This document shows positions 1-6,495 of a stretch of 16,612 nucleotides of DNA, one piece after another. Source of the DNA: Nitriliruptor sp040882075. GTDB taxonomy: Bacteria; Actinomycetota; Nitriliruptoria; Nitriliruptorales; Nitriliruptoraceae. The stretch is from contig NZ_JBBEBZ010000148.1 of assembly GCF_040882075.1 (NCBI RefSeq), forward strand, positions 1 to 16,612, in the 5' to 3' direction. Numbering within the stretch: position 1 is the first letter of the stretch; each line of letters starts with the position of its first letter. Below the pieces are notes generated by a model. That model saw only the letters and a program-made list of their open reading frames with translations. It did not search any database and was not told the DNA's origin. Made by a program: the position numbers and the translations under genes.

Positions 1-21
1 CGCCGCCGCCCGGAGACGTCC

Positions 22-741
22 GTGACCGTCCCGCTCGCCGACACCCCGACCCCCGCCCTCCAGCGCGGTGGCGTCCGTGCCGCCGTGGCCGCGGTCGTGC
101 TCGCGGCGATCTGGTCGGCAGCCTTCCTGACCGAGGTGCTGCCCTTCTTCCTCACCACCACGGTCGGCGGCGTGCTGACGGGTCTGGCCGGGCTGTGGGT
201 GCGACGCGGGGTCCGCGGCTGGCACCCGGGCGAGACCGAACGGCGGTCCTTCCCGACCTACCGCGTCACCCGGGGCCAGGCGGTGCTCGCGTTGGTGGTC
301 GCCGTGATCCACCTCGGCGTCGGACACGGCCTGTTCGCGCTCGGCAGCCTGATCCTGCCCGAGATCACCGCCACCGCAGCCGAGGTCTACAGCCGCGCGT
401 CGTCAGTGCCCATCTGGGTCGGCATCCTGCTCGGCGGGTTCATCACCGCCCCGCTCGAGGAGATCTTCTGGCGCGGCGCGGTGCAGCCCCTGACCGGGCC
501 GTTGCTGTCCTCACGCGTGCCGTGGCTGACCCGACTCCCGGTCGGCCGGCTGCTCGGGACCACCCTGCTCTACACCCTCTTCCACGTCGCCACCGGCCAG
601 CTCGCGCTGATCTTCGCCGCGGCGCTCGGAGGTCTGGTGTGGGGGTGGCTGCTCGACCGGACCGGCTCGGTCGGCGCGACGATGATCGCCCACGGGGCGT
701 GGACGGCGCTCATGCTGGTCGTCCCCCCGGCGGGGACGTGA
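22..741 (+). CDS. CPBP family intramembrane metalloprotease (CAAX-protease-like)
   Basis: This 239-residue integral membrane protein has the three CPBP (Abi/Rce1-like) motifs. They are EExxxR at about 146-151 (PLEEIFWRG), F-H at 187-188 (LFHVATG) and a C-terminal His at 224 (HGAWTA). Several hydrophobic segments surround them, at roughly 20-60, 86-112, 130-145, 176-205 and 215-235. Family members are membrane-embedded glutamate/metal-dependent proteases that cut near membrane surfaces; the substrate here is unknown. The GTG start is preceded by GGAG eight bases upstream. The frame is open to the window edge, so an earlier start cannot be excluded. The stop overlaps the next gene's GTG by four bases (GTGA at 738-741), so the two are probably translationally coupled. 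The family call is secure, the biological role is not. Confidence 0.88.
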   Translation: MTVPLADTPTPALQRGGVRAAVAAVVLAAIWSAAFLTEVLPFFLTTTVGGVLTGLAGLWVRRGVRGWHPGETERRSFPTYRVTRGQAVLALVVAVIHLGVGHGLFALGSLILPEITATAAEVYSRASSVPIWVGILLGGFITAPLEEIFWRGAVQPLTGPLLSSRVPWLTRLPVGRLLGTTLLYTLFHVATGQLALIFAAALGGLVWGWLLDRTGSVGATMIAHGAWTALMLVVPPAGT

Positions 742-1415
742 CCGACCGCCGAGGTGTCGCGGTGGTCGGCGTCGACGTCGGTGTGGGAGCGACGCTGGTG
801 GCGGCGACGATCGCGCGTGCCGGACGCCTCGCGGGCCGGGACGTGGTCTACGTCAAACCCGTGCAACCCGGTGCAGCGGACGGCGCCGACGACGCCGCGG
901 ACGTCGCCGCGCTCGCCGGGGTACCCACCGCGACCGGACCGTCGATCGGCCCCGCGGGCGCACCCGGCCGGACCCTGCGCGGTGCGGGCCTGACGCTCGA
1001 CGCCGCCGAGCTGCGTGAGGTCATCGACGCGGCGCGACGTGACCACCCGAGCACCGACCTGATCGTGGACGGCAGCGGCGGGGCGACGACCGAGCTCGGC
1101 TCCGACGGCACGACCCTGGCGGACCTGGCGATCCACGCCGACCTCGATGTGGTGGTGGTCACCCCGGCGCGGGTCGGTGGGATCGAGCTCGCCGCCCTCA
1201 CCATCGAAGCGCTCGAGCGCCGCGGCGTCACCGTGCGAGGGACCGTCACCACCCGCCCACCGGGAGCGACCGAGGAGCGCGTCGACGCCGCGGAGGTGCT
1301 GGCCGCCACAGGCCACCCGCTCCTGGCGACGCTCCCCCCGCTCGACCTGCGCGGTGACGACCCGCTGGCGGAGATCGCGGCCACGTTCGACCTCGGCGGT
1401 GACGCCAGCCCGTGA
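738..1415 (+). CDS. BioD-like (dethiobiotin synthetase family) P-loop protein with altered Walker A
   Basis: The 225-residue protein aligns by eye along its whole length with dethiobiotin synthetase, the ATP-dependent enzyme that closes the ureido ring in biotin synthesis. The glycine-rich loop is at 11-19, the KPVQPG segment (family KPV) has K40, VDGSGG at 110-115 corresponds to VEGAGG, and the strand VVVVTPARVGG follows. Two positions are abnormal. The loop reads GVDVGVGAT, so the Walker A lysine is Ala18 (codon GCG at 789-791), and the family Glu of VEGAGG is Asp111. No other biotin gene is nearby. The start is the GTG overlapping the CPBP stop. It may be a degenerate or repurposed BioD rather than an active enzyme, so I give no gene symbol. 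Confidence 0.75.
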   Translation: MTDRRGVAVVGVDVGVGATLVAATIARAGRLAGRDVVYVKPVQPGAADGADDAADVAALAGVPTATGPSIGPAGAPGRTLRGAGLTLDAAELREVIDAARRDHPSTDLIVDGSGGATTELGSDGTTLADLAIHADLDVVVVTPARVGGIELAALTIEALERRGVTVRGTVTTRPPGATEERVDAAEVLAATGHPLLATLPPLDLRGDDPLAEIAATFDLGGDASP

Positions 1416-1419
1416 CGTG

Positions 1420-1456
1420 CGACGACCCCCGCGCGGTGCAGGCGCGGAGGTCGTCG
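1420..1456 (+). terminator. Hairpin after the bioD-like gene
   Basis: An 8-bp outer stem (CGACGACC at 1420-1427 with GGTCGTCG at 1449-1456) continues past one C/A mismatch into a 6-bp inner stem (CCGCGC with GCGCGG). The loop is seven bases. It begins five bases after the bioD-like stop. There is no T-run, so this would be a U-less, high-GC terminator. Confidence 0.55.
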
Positions 1457-1468
1457 AGCCGAGCGGAG

Positions 1469-1486
1469 CGGTCCGGTGGCGGACCG
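1469..1486 (-). terminator. Hairpin beyond the phoH2 stop
   Basis: A perfect 7-bp stem (CGGTCCG at 1469-1475, CGGACCG at 1480-1486) encloses a GTGG loop. It lies 14 bases past the phoH2 stop codon on the minus strand, in the gap between convergent genes. No T-run follows. It could act in either direction. Confidence 0.45.
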
Positions 1487-1499
1487 GGGCACCCGGGGC

Positions 1500-2870
1500 C
1501 TAGAAGATGGACGCGGCGTGCTCGGCCAGCGGCGAGCGGACCCCCTTGGACAGCGTGACGTGGCCGAACAGCGGGCTGCCCTTCATCTTCTCGATCAGCG
1601 CAGCCATGCCGCCGTAGGGGGAGATGTAGGGGTTGTCGACCTGTCCGAGGTCCCCGCAGAACACGACCTTGGAGCCCTGCGCCATGCGGGTGAGCACGAC
1701 CTTGAGGGCCGACAGTTCGATGTTCTGCGCCTCGTCGACGACCACGAACTCGTCGGTGATGGACCGTCCCCGCAGGTAGGTGATGGCCGCGAGCTCGAGC
1801 TGGCCACGGTCCGACAGCGACTCGATGGTGGACTGGATCTGGCGGTGCTCGCGCGCACCGTTGCTGCGACCGGACGCGTCGTCCCGGCGCAGCAGCGCGT
1901 AGAGGTTGTCGTGGACGGCGGCCATCCACGGCGCGAGCTTCTCGTCGAGGTCACCGGGCAGGTAGCCGACCTCCTGACGACCGACGGCGATCAGCGGCCG
2001 GTAGACCGACAGGCGGCGGTAGGCGGTCGCCTCGAGCACCTGCTCGAGCCCGGCGGCGAGGGCCAGGAAGGTCTTGCCCGTCCCGGCCATGCCCATCAGC
2101 GACACGCAGGGCACATCGGGGTCGAGCAGCAGGTCGATCGCGAAGGTCTGGCGGACGTCGCGGGGCGCCATGCCGAAGACCTGGCGGTGCCCCCCGACGC
2201 GGTGCACGGTCGCGAGCCCGTCGTCGTCGACGTCGAGCACCCGTCCGAGCCCTGAGCTCGACCTCCCCGACCGCAGCACCAGGCAGGCGTTGGCCCACAG
2301 GGTCCGCACGCCGGCGCCCTCGAGGTCGAGGTCGGCCTCCTCGATCTGGACCTTGCCGTCGCGGTGGAGCTGATCGAGCACGGTCGCCTCGACCTCGAGC
2401 TCGAGGATGCCGGTGGTGTGCTCCTCGGTCCGCGCCGTGTCGCCGAGGTAGTCCTCGACGGTCACCCCGAGCTGGCTGCCCTTGATGCGGAGCGCGGTGT
2501 CCTTGGTGACGAGGGTCCCGTGCAGACCGATCGCGACCGCGAGGATGCGGTGGTCGGCCTTGTTCGGGTCGAGGTAGGGCGGCAACGGGACGTCGACGTG
2601 GTTCGACTCGATGCGCAGCGTGCCCCCGGACGGCAGCGGTTGGGCGTCGCGCAGCCCGCCGCCGCTGACCTCGCGGAGCGTCTCGATCGTGCGGAGCGCC
2701 GCACGAGCGTTGCGCCCGACGTCGTCCATCGCGGTCTTCTTGCGGTCGAGCTCCTCGATGACCACGAGCGGCAGGACCACGTCGTGCTCGTCGAAGCGGA
2801 GGATGGCGTCCGGGTCCGCGAGCAGGACGCAGGTGTCGAGGACGAAGGTTCGGGCATCTATCGCGGGCAT
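1500..2870 (-). CDS. phoH2: PIN-PhoH fusion protein (PhoH2-type RNase/helicase)
   Basis: The 456-residue protein joins an N-terminal PIN nuclease domain (about 1-140) to a C-terminal PhoH ATPase domain (about 235-456). The PIN acidic set looks intact: D12 in VLDTCVLL, E39/E40 in VIEELDRKK, and aspartates in NKADHRIL and TKDTAL. The PhoH part has Walker A GMAGTGKT at 260-267 and Walker B VVVDEAQN with D379. Family members of this architecture couple ATP-driven RNA unwinding to RNA cleavage in the cytoplasm. The frame stays open far upstream, but the ATG at 2870 is chosen because GGGGAG lies seven bases before it and the PIN domain begins immediately. A possible small ORF upstream on the same strand overlaps this start by 13 bases. 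The domain call is very secure. Confidence 0.92.
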   Translation of the reverse strand: MPAIDARTFVLDTCVLLADPDAILRFDEHDVVLPLVVIEELDRKKTAMDDVGRNARAALRTIETLREVSGGGLRDAQPLPSGGTLRIESNHVDVPLPPYLDPNKADHRILAVAIGLHGTLVTKDTALRIKGSQLGVTVEDYLGDTARTEEHTTGILELEVEATVLDQLHRDGKVQIEEADLDLEGAGVRTLWANACLVLRSGRSSSGLGRVLDVDDDGLATVHRVGGHRQVFGMAPRDVRQTFAIDLLLDPDVPCVSLMGMAGTGKTFLALAAGLEQVLEATAYRRLSVYRPLIAVGRQEVGYLPGDLDEKLAPWMAAVHDNLYALLRRDDASGRSNGAREHRQIQSTIESLSDRGQLELAAITYLRGRSITDEFVVVDEAQNIELSALKVVLTRMAQGSKVVFCGDLGQVDNPYISPYGGMAALIEKMKGSPLFGHVTLSKGVRSPLAEHAASIF

Positions 2871-3250
2871 CGGCAGCTCCCCAGACGGGCGGTCGCCGGC
2901 GACGGATCGCCACGACGGAGCCCGGAACGTCGAACGCCGCCCCGAGGGGGCGGCGTGATCATCGCGGTGAGGGTCGGGCGGGAGCGGAGGAGGGCATCCT
3001 CCACCCCCTCGACCGAGGGCAGCGTGGGCACCGTGTCGGGGACCCACCCGGCTGCGATCTCGTCGACCTCCGGGGCCGGGGAGCGTCGGCCCGGTGGCGG
3101 CCCCGCGTCGACGGCGGGTTCGGGGTCGGGACGCAGGGGGTCGGTCGGGGTCGGCACGGTCGGCGTCGCCTCGGGTGCTCGGCTCGGGTGGCGGTCCGGA
3201 CCCGACCGACGGTAGCGACGGCCTCCGCGTGAACCGCGCAACCTCGACAC
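2858..3250 (-). CDS. Possible small proline-rich protein upstream of phoH2
   Basis: This 130-codon frame fills most of the 428-base gap between uppS and phoH2. I do not recognise the product. From about residue 35 to 100 its third codon positions are almost all G or C and its composition is protein-like: proline-rich, then an acidic helix-prone part around VDEIAAGWVPD and VEGVEDALLRS. The first 30 and last 30 residues are Arg-rich and look less coding. The GTG start at 3250 has GAGG about ten bases upstream. The stop lies 13 bases inside phoH2. The position resembles that of the small PhoAT gene described before mycobacterial phoH2, but I see no homology I could defend. If it is not coding, the gap holds only a strong hairpin. 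Confidence 0.35.
   Translation of the reverse strand: MSRLRGSRGGRRYRRSGPDRHPSRAPEATPTVPTPTDPLRPDPEPAVDAGPPPGRRSPAPEVDEIAAGWVPDTVPTLPSVEGVEDALLRSRPTLTAMITPPPRGGVRRSGLRRGDPSPATARLGSCRCPR
2934..2956 (-). repeat. Perfect 10-bp GC hairpin upstream of phoH2
   Basis: ACGCCGCCCC (2934-2943), loop GAG, GGGGCGGCGT (2947-2956) form an uninterrupted 10-bp stem. It sits about 65 bases before the phoH2 start and inside the possible small ORF. It could be a terminator after uppS or an element controlling phoH2 expression. No T-run follows on the minus strand. Confidence 0.6.
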
Positions 3251-3298
3251 GTGCGGCGACCCTCGCGTCCGCGCCCACGGTGACGGCAGCGTTCGGGC

Positions 3299-4078
3299 TC
3301 AGCGGCCGTAGCGGCGGGTCCGTTGCGCGTACTCGCGCAGCGCCCGCAGGAAATCGACCCGCCGGAACTCCGGCCAGAACGCGTCGCAGAAGTGGAACTC
3401 GCTGTGCGCCGACTGCCAGAGCAGGAACCCGGACATCCGCACCTCGCCGGAGGTGCGGATGATCAGGTCCGGGTCCGGCATGCCGGTGGTGTAGAGGTGG
3501 TCGCCGATGTCCTCGGGGCGCAGGTCGGCGGCGATCTGCTCCAGCGAACGGCCGTGGGCAGCTGCGTCGAGCAGGAGCGAACGCAGGGCGTCGGTGATCT
3601 CCTGGCGGCCGCCGTACCCGACGGCGATCTGGACCCGCAGCCCCTCGTGCTCCGCCGTGGCCTCCTCGGCCTCCTTCAGCCGCTCGCGGGTCTCGGTCGG
3701 CAGCAGGTCGAGCGCACCGACCACGGTGACGCGCCAGCGACGGGTCGCGTTGCCCTCGCCGCACGCCAGCCCGTGGACGGTGTCCTCGATGATCCGCAGC
3801 AGCGGGGCGACCTCGTCGTCCTCGCGGTCGAGGTTCTCGGTCGACAGCAGCCAGAGGGTGACGTTCGGGATGCCCATCTCGGCACACCAGCCGAGGAACG
3901 GTTCGATCCGTTGCGCGCCGGCGAGGTGCCCGTCGGCGACGTGGGCGAGACCGCGCTCGCGCGCGAACCGGCGGTTGCCGTCGAGGATGACGCCGACGTG
4001 CTGCGGGAGCGGGGCACCGGCGAGCTGACGCACGAGCGATCGCTCGTACACCTTGTAGAGGACGTCGGAGGCAGCCAC
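3299..4078 (-). CDS. uppS: Isoprenyl transferase (cis-prenyltransferase, short-chain Rv1086-like)
   Basis: The 259-residue cytoplasmic enzyme belongs to the UPP synthase family, which condenses isopentenyl diphosphate onto an allylic diphosphate in Z configuration for polyprenyl carrier lipids. Catalytic D33 is in ILDGNRRFAR. Other family blocks are LWLLSTENL, AVGYGGRQEI, DLIIRTSGEVRMSGFLLWQS and HSEFHF, ending in an Arg-rich YAQRTRRYGR tail. The DGNRR (not DGNGR) and SGFLLWQS variants resemble M. tuberculosis Rv1086, a short-chain (Z,E)-farnesyl diphosphate synthase, more than the decaprenyl enzyme Rv2361c; that comparison is from memory. A longer frame begins at 4144, but the GTG at 4078 matches the family N-terminus and has a TACGCT -10-like box exactly six bases before it, consistent with a leaderless mRNA. 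Confidence 0.9.
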   Translation of the reverse strand: MAASDVLYKVYERSLVRQLAGAPLPQHVGVILDGNRRFARERGLAHVADGHLAGAQRIEPFLGWCAEMGIPNVTLWLLSTENLDREDDEVAPLLRIIEDTVHGLACGEGNATRRWRVTVVGALDLLPTETRERLKEAEEATAEHEGLRVQIAVGYGGRQEITDALRSLLLDAAAHGRSLEQIAADLRPEDIGDHLYTTGMPDPDLIIRTSGEVRMSGFLLWQSAHSEFHFCDAFWPEFRRVDFLRALREYAQRTRRYGR

Positions 4079-4090
4079 CCGCCGAGCGTA
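4079..4090 (-). promoter_or_regulatory. -10 box placed for a leaderless uppS transcript
   Basis: On the minus strand TACGCT (4090-4085, TAnnnT class) is followed by six bases (CGGCGG) and then the uppS GTG, so transcription would begin at or next to the start codon. There is no Shine-Dalgarno sequence in between and no convincing -35 box. Confidence 0.45.
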
Positions 4091-4389
4091 ACGCCGCGCC
4101 CCCGGGAACCCACGGTGCGGTGGGGCACCGAGTGCGGTGGGCACCGGGCTCGACGGGCCCCGCCGCCCCGGCCGTCCCTAGCGGCCGGGACCATCGGGCT
4201 GCTAGGCTCCCCCCTCAACGCCCGGCGCGCTCGCGACCGGGCGTCGCTCGTGAGGCGGTCCGGGACCCGCCCGTCGCGTCGGCCGTCGGCCAACGCTCTC
4301 GCCGGTCCCGACCTGACCCCCGCCCACCGGCGACATCGCCAACACCACGGCCACCGCCGTGCCTCGATCACACCGACAGGAGCTCCCCC
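4091..4389. other. Divergent intergenic region between uppS and greA
   Basis: Roughly 300 bases separate the divergent genes. On the plus strand a TAGGCT box (4203-4208) could be a -10 for greA, without a visible -35. It is followed by an 8-bp inverted repeat (ACGCCCGG 4218-4225, CCGGGCGT 4237-4244, 11-base loop). AGGAG seven bases before the ATG at 4390 is the greA ribosome binding site. The implied leader is about 175 bases. I see no gene in it and no riboswitch I recognise. Confidence 0.4.
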
Positions 4390-4854
4390 ATGGCCGAGAC
4401 GTACCTGAGCCAGGACGCCTACGACCGCCTCCGCGCCGAGCTCGAACAGCTCACGACCGAGGGCCGCGAGCAGATCTCCGCCGAGATCGAGGTCGCCCGT
4501 CAGCACGGGGATCTGCGTGAGAACGCGGAGTACCACGCGGCCAAGGACGAGCAGGGCAAGATGGAGGCCCGCATCCGCCAGCTCCAGTCCCTCCTGCGCG
4601 ACGCCAAGATCGGGGAACCCGAGGACACCGACGTGGTCCGACCCGGGCTCGTCGTGCAGCTCGACGTCGAGGGTGACGACGAGACCTACCTGCTCGGCAG
4701 CCGTGAGGACGAGCACGACGAGCTCGACATCCTGTCCGCGTCCTCCCCGATGGGGACCGCGATCACCGACGCCAAGATCGGGGACACGGTGTCGTTCACG
4801 ACGCCGGCCGGCGTGGCCATCGAGGTGACGGTGAGGGACATCCGCCACCCGTGA
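4390..4854 (+). CDS. greA: Transcription elongation factor GreA
   Basis: At 154 residues this has the usual GreA length and two-domain layout. An N-terminal antiparallel coiled coil (about 8-76) is followed by a C-terminal FKBP-like domain (about 82-154). The coiled-coil tip carries the family GDLRENAEYHAAK segment, whose Asp and Glu coordinate the catalytic magnesium in the RNA polymerase secondary channel. GreA rescues backtracked RNA polymerase by stimulating cleavage of the transcript 3' end. The ATG at 4390 has AGGAG seven bases upstream and the protein opens with MAETYLSQDAYDRL, typical of the family. It appears to be its own transcription unit. Divergent placement beside uppS and phoH2 recalls mycobacterial gene order. 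Confidence 0.95.
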   Translation: MAETYLSQDAYDRLRAELEQLTTEGREQISAEIEVARQHGDLRENAEYHAAKDEQGKMEARIRQLQSLLRDAKIGEPEDTDVVRPGLVVQLDVEGDDETYLLGSREDEHDELDILSASSPMGTAITDAKIGDTVSFTTPAGVAIEVTVRDIRHP

Positions 4855-4893
4855 GGTGTCGCCTCTGACGAGGGGCGCGGCGACCGGACGGGC

Positions 4894-4909
4894 GCGGTGG
4901 AGCCACCGC
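4894..4909 (+). terminator. Short hairpin after greA
   Basis: GCGGTG (4894-4899), loop GAGC, CACCGC (4904-4909) form a 6-bp stem 40 bases past the greA stop. No T-run follows. It is a plausible but weak terminator. Confidence 0.35.
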
Positions 4910-5038
4910 TGACTAGCCCGAACGGGTCAGGCCGACCGGCCCAGAAACCACCCGCGCGACGGCGGACAACGGCGGCCGTACGGGCGACCATCGCCTCGAG
5001 CGCGAGCCGCCCCGACCGTCGATCCCGGAGGCCCACCC

Positions 5039-5728
5039 GTGAACCCCGCCCCCGCAGCACCCGACCCCGTCAAGACGCGGACCGAGGACACCTCCACCGC
5101 GCTGGCGACGGTGCTCGTGGCCGACGGTCGTCCGGTCGTCCGCGCGGGTCTGGCGGCCATCCTCGGCTCCGCGGACGTGTGGCTCAACGGTGAGTGCGCC
5201 CTGAGCGAGACGGTCGGATCCATCACCGCCGAGCAGCCCGACGTCCTGGTCGTCGGCCTCCGCGAGGACGACCCCGAGACCTTCCGCGTCGTCGCGACCG
5301 CCAAGGCCGTCCACGACGGGCTCCACGCGCTCGTGGTCGCCGACGCGGCGACGGTCATCGACCTGCGCGAGGCCGTCATCGCCGGCGTGGACTCGTTCCT
5401 GCTGTCGTCGGTCTCCGCCGACGACCTGCGTGACGCGGTGGAGCGCACGGCCCGTGGCGAGCGGATCGTGTCCCCGTCGATCGCGATGCAGCTGGCCGGT
5501 TCGTGGCGCCAGGAACCACGCGAGAGCGGCGCGTCCGCGCTGACCTCGCGCGAGCTCGAGGTGCTGCAGCTCCTCGCCGAGGGCCTGACCAACCAGCAGG
5601 TCGGCACCCGGCTCGGGCTGTCGGCGCGCACCGTCAAGACCCACGTGCAGAACCTCCTGGTCAAGCTCGACGTCCCGGACCGCACGGGCGCCGTCGCCCG
5701 CGGGTTCCGCCTGGGGCTCATCCGCTGA
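5039..5728 (+). CDS. LuxR/NarL-type regulator with degenerate receiver domain
   Basis: The 229-residue protein has a receiver-like domain (about 23-140) and a clear LuxR/GerE helix-turn-helix (about 167-229, LTSRELEVLQLLAEGLTNQQVG...SARTVKTHVQNLLVKL). It should bind DNA as a transcription regulator. The receiver lacks the residues of phosphorylation chemistry. The acidic pair is D29-G30 (VLVADGRP), the phospho-acceptor position in PDVLVVGL is Gly73, and the usual FLLK lysine is Ser123. It therefore probably does not respond to a kinase, and none is encoded nearby. The GTG start at 5039 is set by GGAGG seven bases upstream. Orphan receivers of this kind can be governed by ligand binding or protein level. 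The HTH call is secure, the regulon unknown. Confidence 0.88.
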   Translation: MNPAPAAPDPVKTRTEDTSTALATVLVADGRPVVRAGLAAILGSADVWLNGECALSETVGSITAEQPDVLVVGLREDDPETFRVVATAKAVHDGLHALVVADAATVIDLREAVIAGVDSFLLSSVSADDLRDAVERTARGERIVSPSIAMQLAGSWRQEPRESGASALTSRELEVLQLLAEGLTNQQVGTRLGLSARTVKTHVQNLLVKLDVPDRTGAVARGFRLGLIR

Positions 5729-5739
5729 CCACCGCTGGC

Positions 5740-5780
5740 TAACGTCCCCGTCCGCACCTGCAGCTCACGGGTGCGGGGGA
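5740..5780 (+). promoter_or_regulatory. Possible promoter and leader hairpin before the MBL hydrolase
   Basis: TAACGT (5740-5745) fits the TAnnnT -10 class, with no clear -35. Downstream, CCGCACC (5752-5758) pairs with GGTGCGG (5770-5776). The 3' arm touches the GGGGGAG ribosome binding site (about 5775-5781), so the hairpin could partly hide it. It could equally be a terminator for the preceding regulator gene. Confidence 0.35.
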
Positions 5781-5787
5781 GCGGAAC

Positions 5788-6495
5788 GTGTCCGGCATCG
5801 TCGAGCTGGCTGACGGCGTCCTCCAGGTCGCCGCGCAACCGGGGATCAACGTCTGGGTCCTGCGCACCGACGCAGGGGCCGTCCTCGTCGACGCGGGGCT
5901 GGCAGCGCCGGGTCTGCTCCGAGCGCTGGGACGGCTCGGGGTCGCACCGCGCGACGTCGTCGGGGTCCTGCTGACCCACGGCCACCCCGATCACGCCGGC
6001 GGGCTGTCTCGGCTGCGCCGCGCCGGCGGAGGTGGGTGGGTCCGCGTCGGCGAGCCTGACCTCGCCACCGTGCGCGGGCTCGCGCCCCAACCCGACTCCG
6101 ACCCCTCGACGCGGCTCGGCCGGCTGATGAACCGCCTGCCACCGCCACCCGGGTTCGGCCCCACCGACCCGGTCGCTGACGCGTCCGCGTTGACCGATGG
6201 TGACCACCTCGACATCGCCGGCGGCCTCCGGGTGGTCGCGACGCCGGGCCACAGCCCCGGGCACGTCGCCTTCCACCTGCCCGCGCACGACCTCGTCATC
6301 GGGGGCGACGCGCTGTTCAACCTCTTCTCGCTGCGGCCAGCACCGGGGTTGCTGTGCTCGGACGTGCCGGCCAACCGCCGGGCGATCGGCACCATCGCCG
6401 ACCTCGCGCCAGGCACGCTCGGGCTCGCGCACGGCTCCCCCGTGGCGGGCGACGTGACCGGCCGGCTCCGCCAGGTCCTCGCCGACGCGTCGTGA
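5788..6495 (+). CDS. MBL-fold metallo-hydrolase
   Basis: The 235-residue metallo-beta-lactamase-fold protein carries the zinc-binding THGHPDHAGG motif (H64, H66, D68, H69). It also has the downstream ligands in TPGHSPGH, the bridging Asp in IGGDALF and a final LAHGSPV histidine. This is the glyoxalase II/general hydrolase branch of the superfamily. Members hydrolyse thioesters, lactones or phosphoesters, so the substrate cannot be read from the sequence. There is no signal peptide, so it should be cytoplasmic. The GTG start has GGGGGAG upstream. Its stop overlaps the prmC start by four bases (GTGA at 6492-6495), so the two are co-translated. The fold is certain and the specific function open. 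Confidence 0.88.
   Translation: MSGIVELADGVLQVAAQPGINVWVLRTDAGAVLVDAGLAAPGLLRALGRLGVAPRDVVGVLLTHGHPDHAGGLSRLRRAGGGGWVRVGEPDLATVRGLAPQPDSDPSTRLGRLMNRLPPPPGFGPTDPVADASALTDGDHLDIAGGLRVVATPGHSPGHVAFHLPAHDLVIGGDALFNLFSLRPAPGLLCSDVPANRRAIGTIADLAPGTLGLAHGSPVAGDVTGRLRQVLADAS

Noticed and set aside
195..737. Longer N-terminus for the BioD-like protein
   Set aside because: The frame is open but Arg-rich and lies wholly inside the CPBP gene; the GTGA overlap start gives the family N-terminus.
2364..3215. Plus-strand open frame of 283 codons opposite phoH2 and its upstream gap
   Set aside because: It is an antisense shadow of phoH2 with no domain and no ribosome binding site; the part in the gap is Arg/Gly/Ser-rich.
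2871..3887. N-terminal extension of phoH2 through the open frame to 3887
   Set aside because: The translation is Arg/Pro-rich, overlaps uppS, and the ATG at 2870 with GGGGAG starts directly at the PIN domain.
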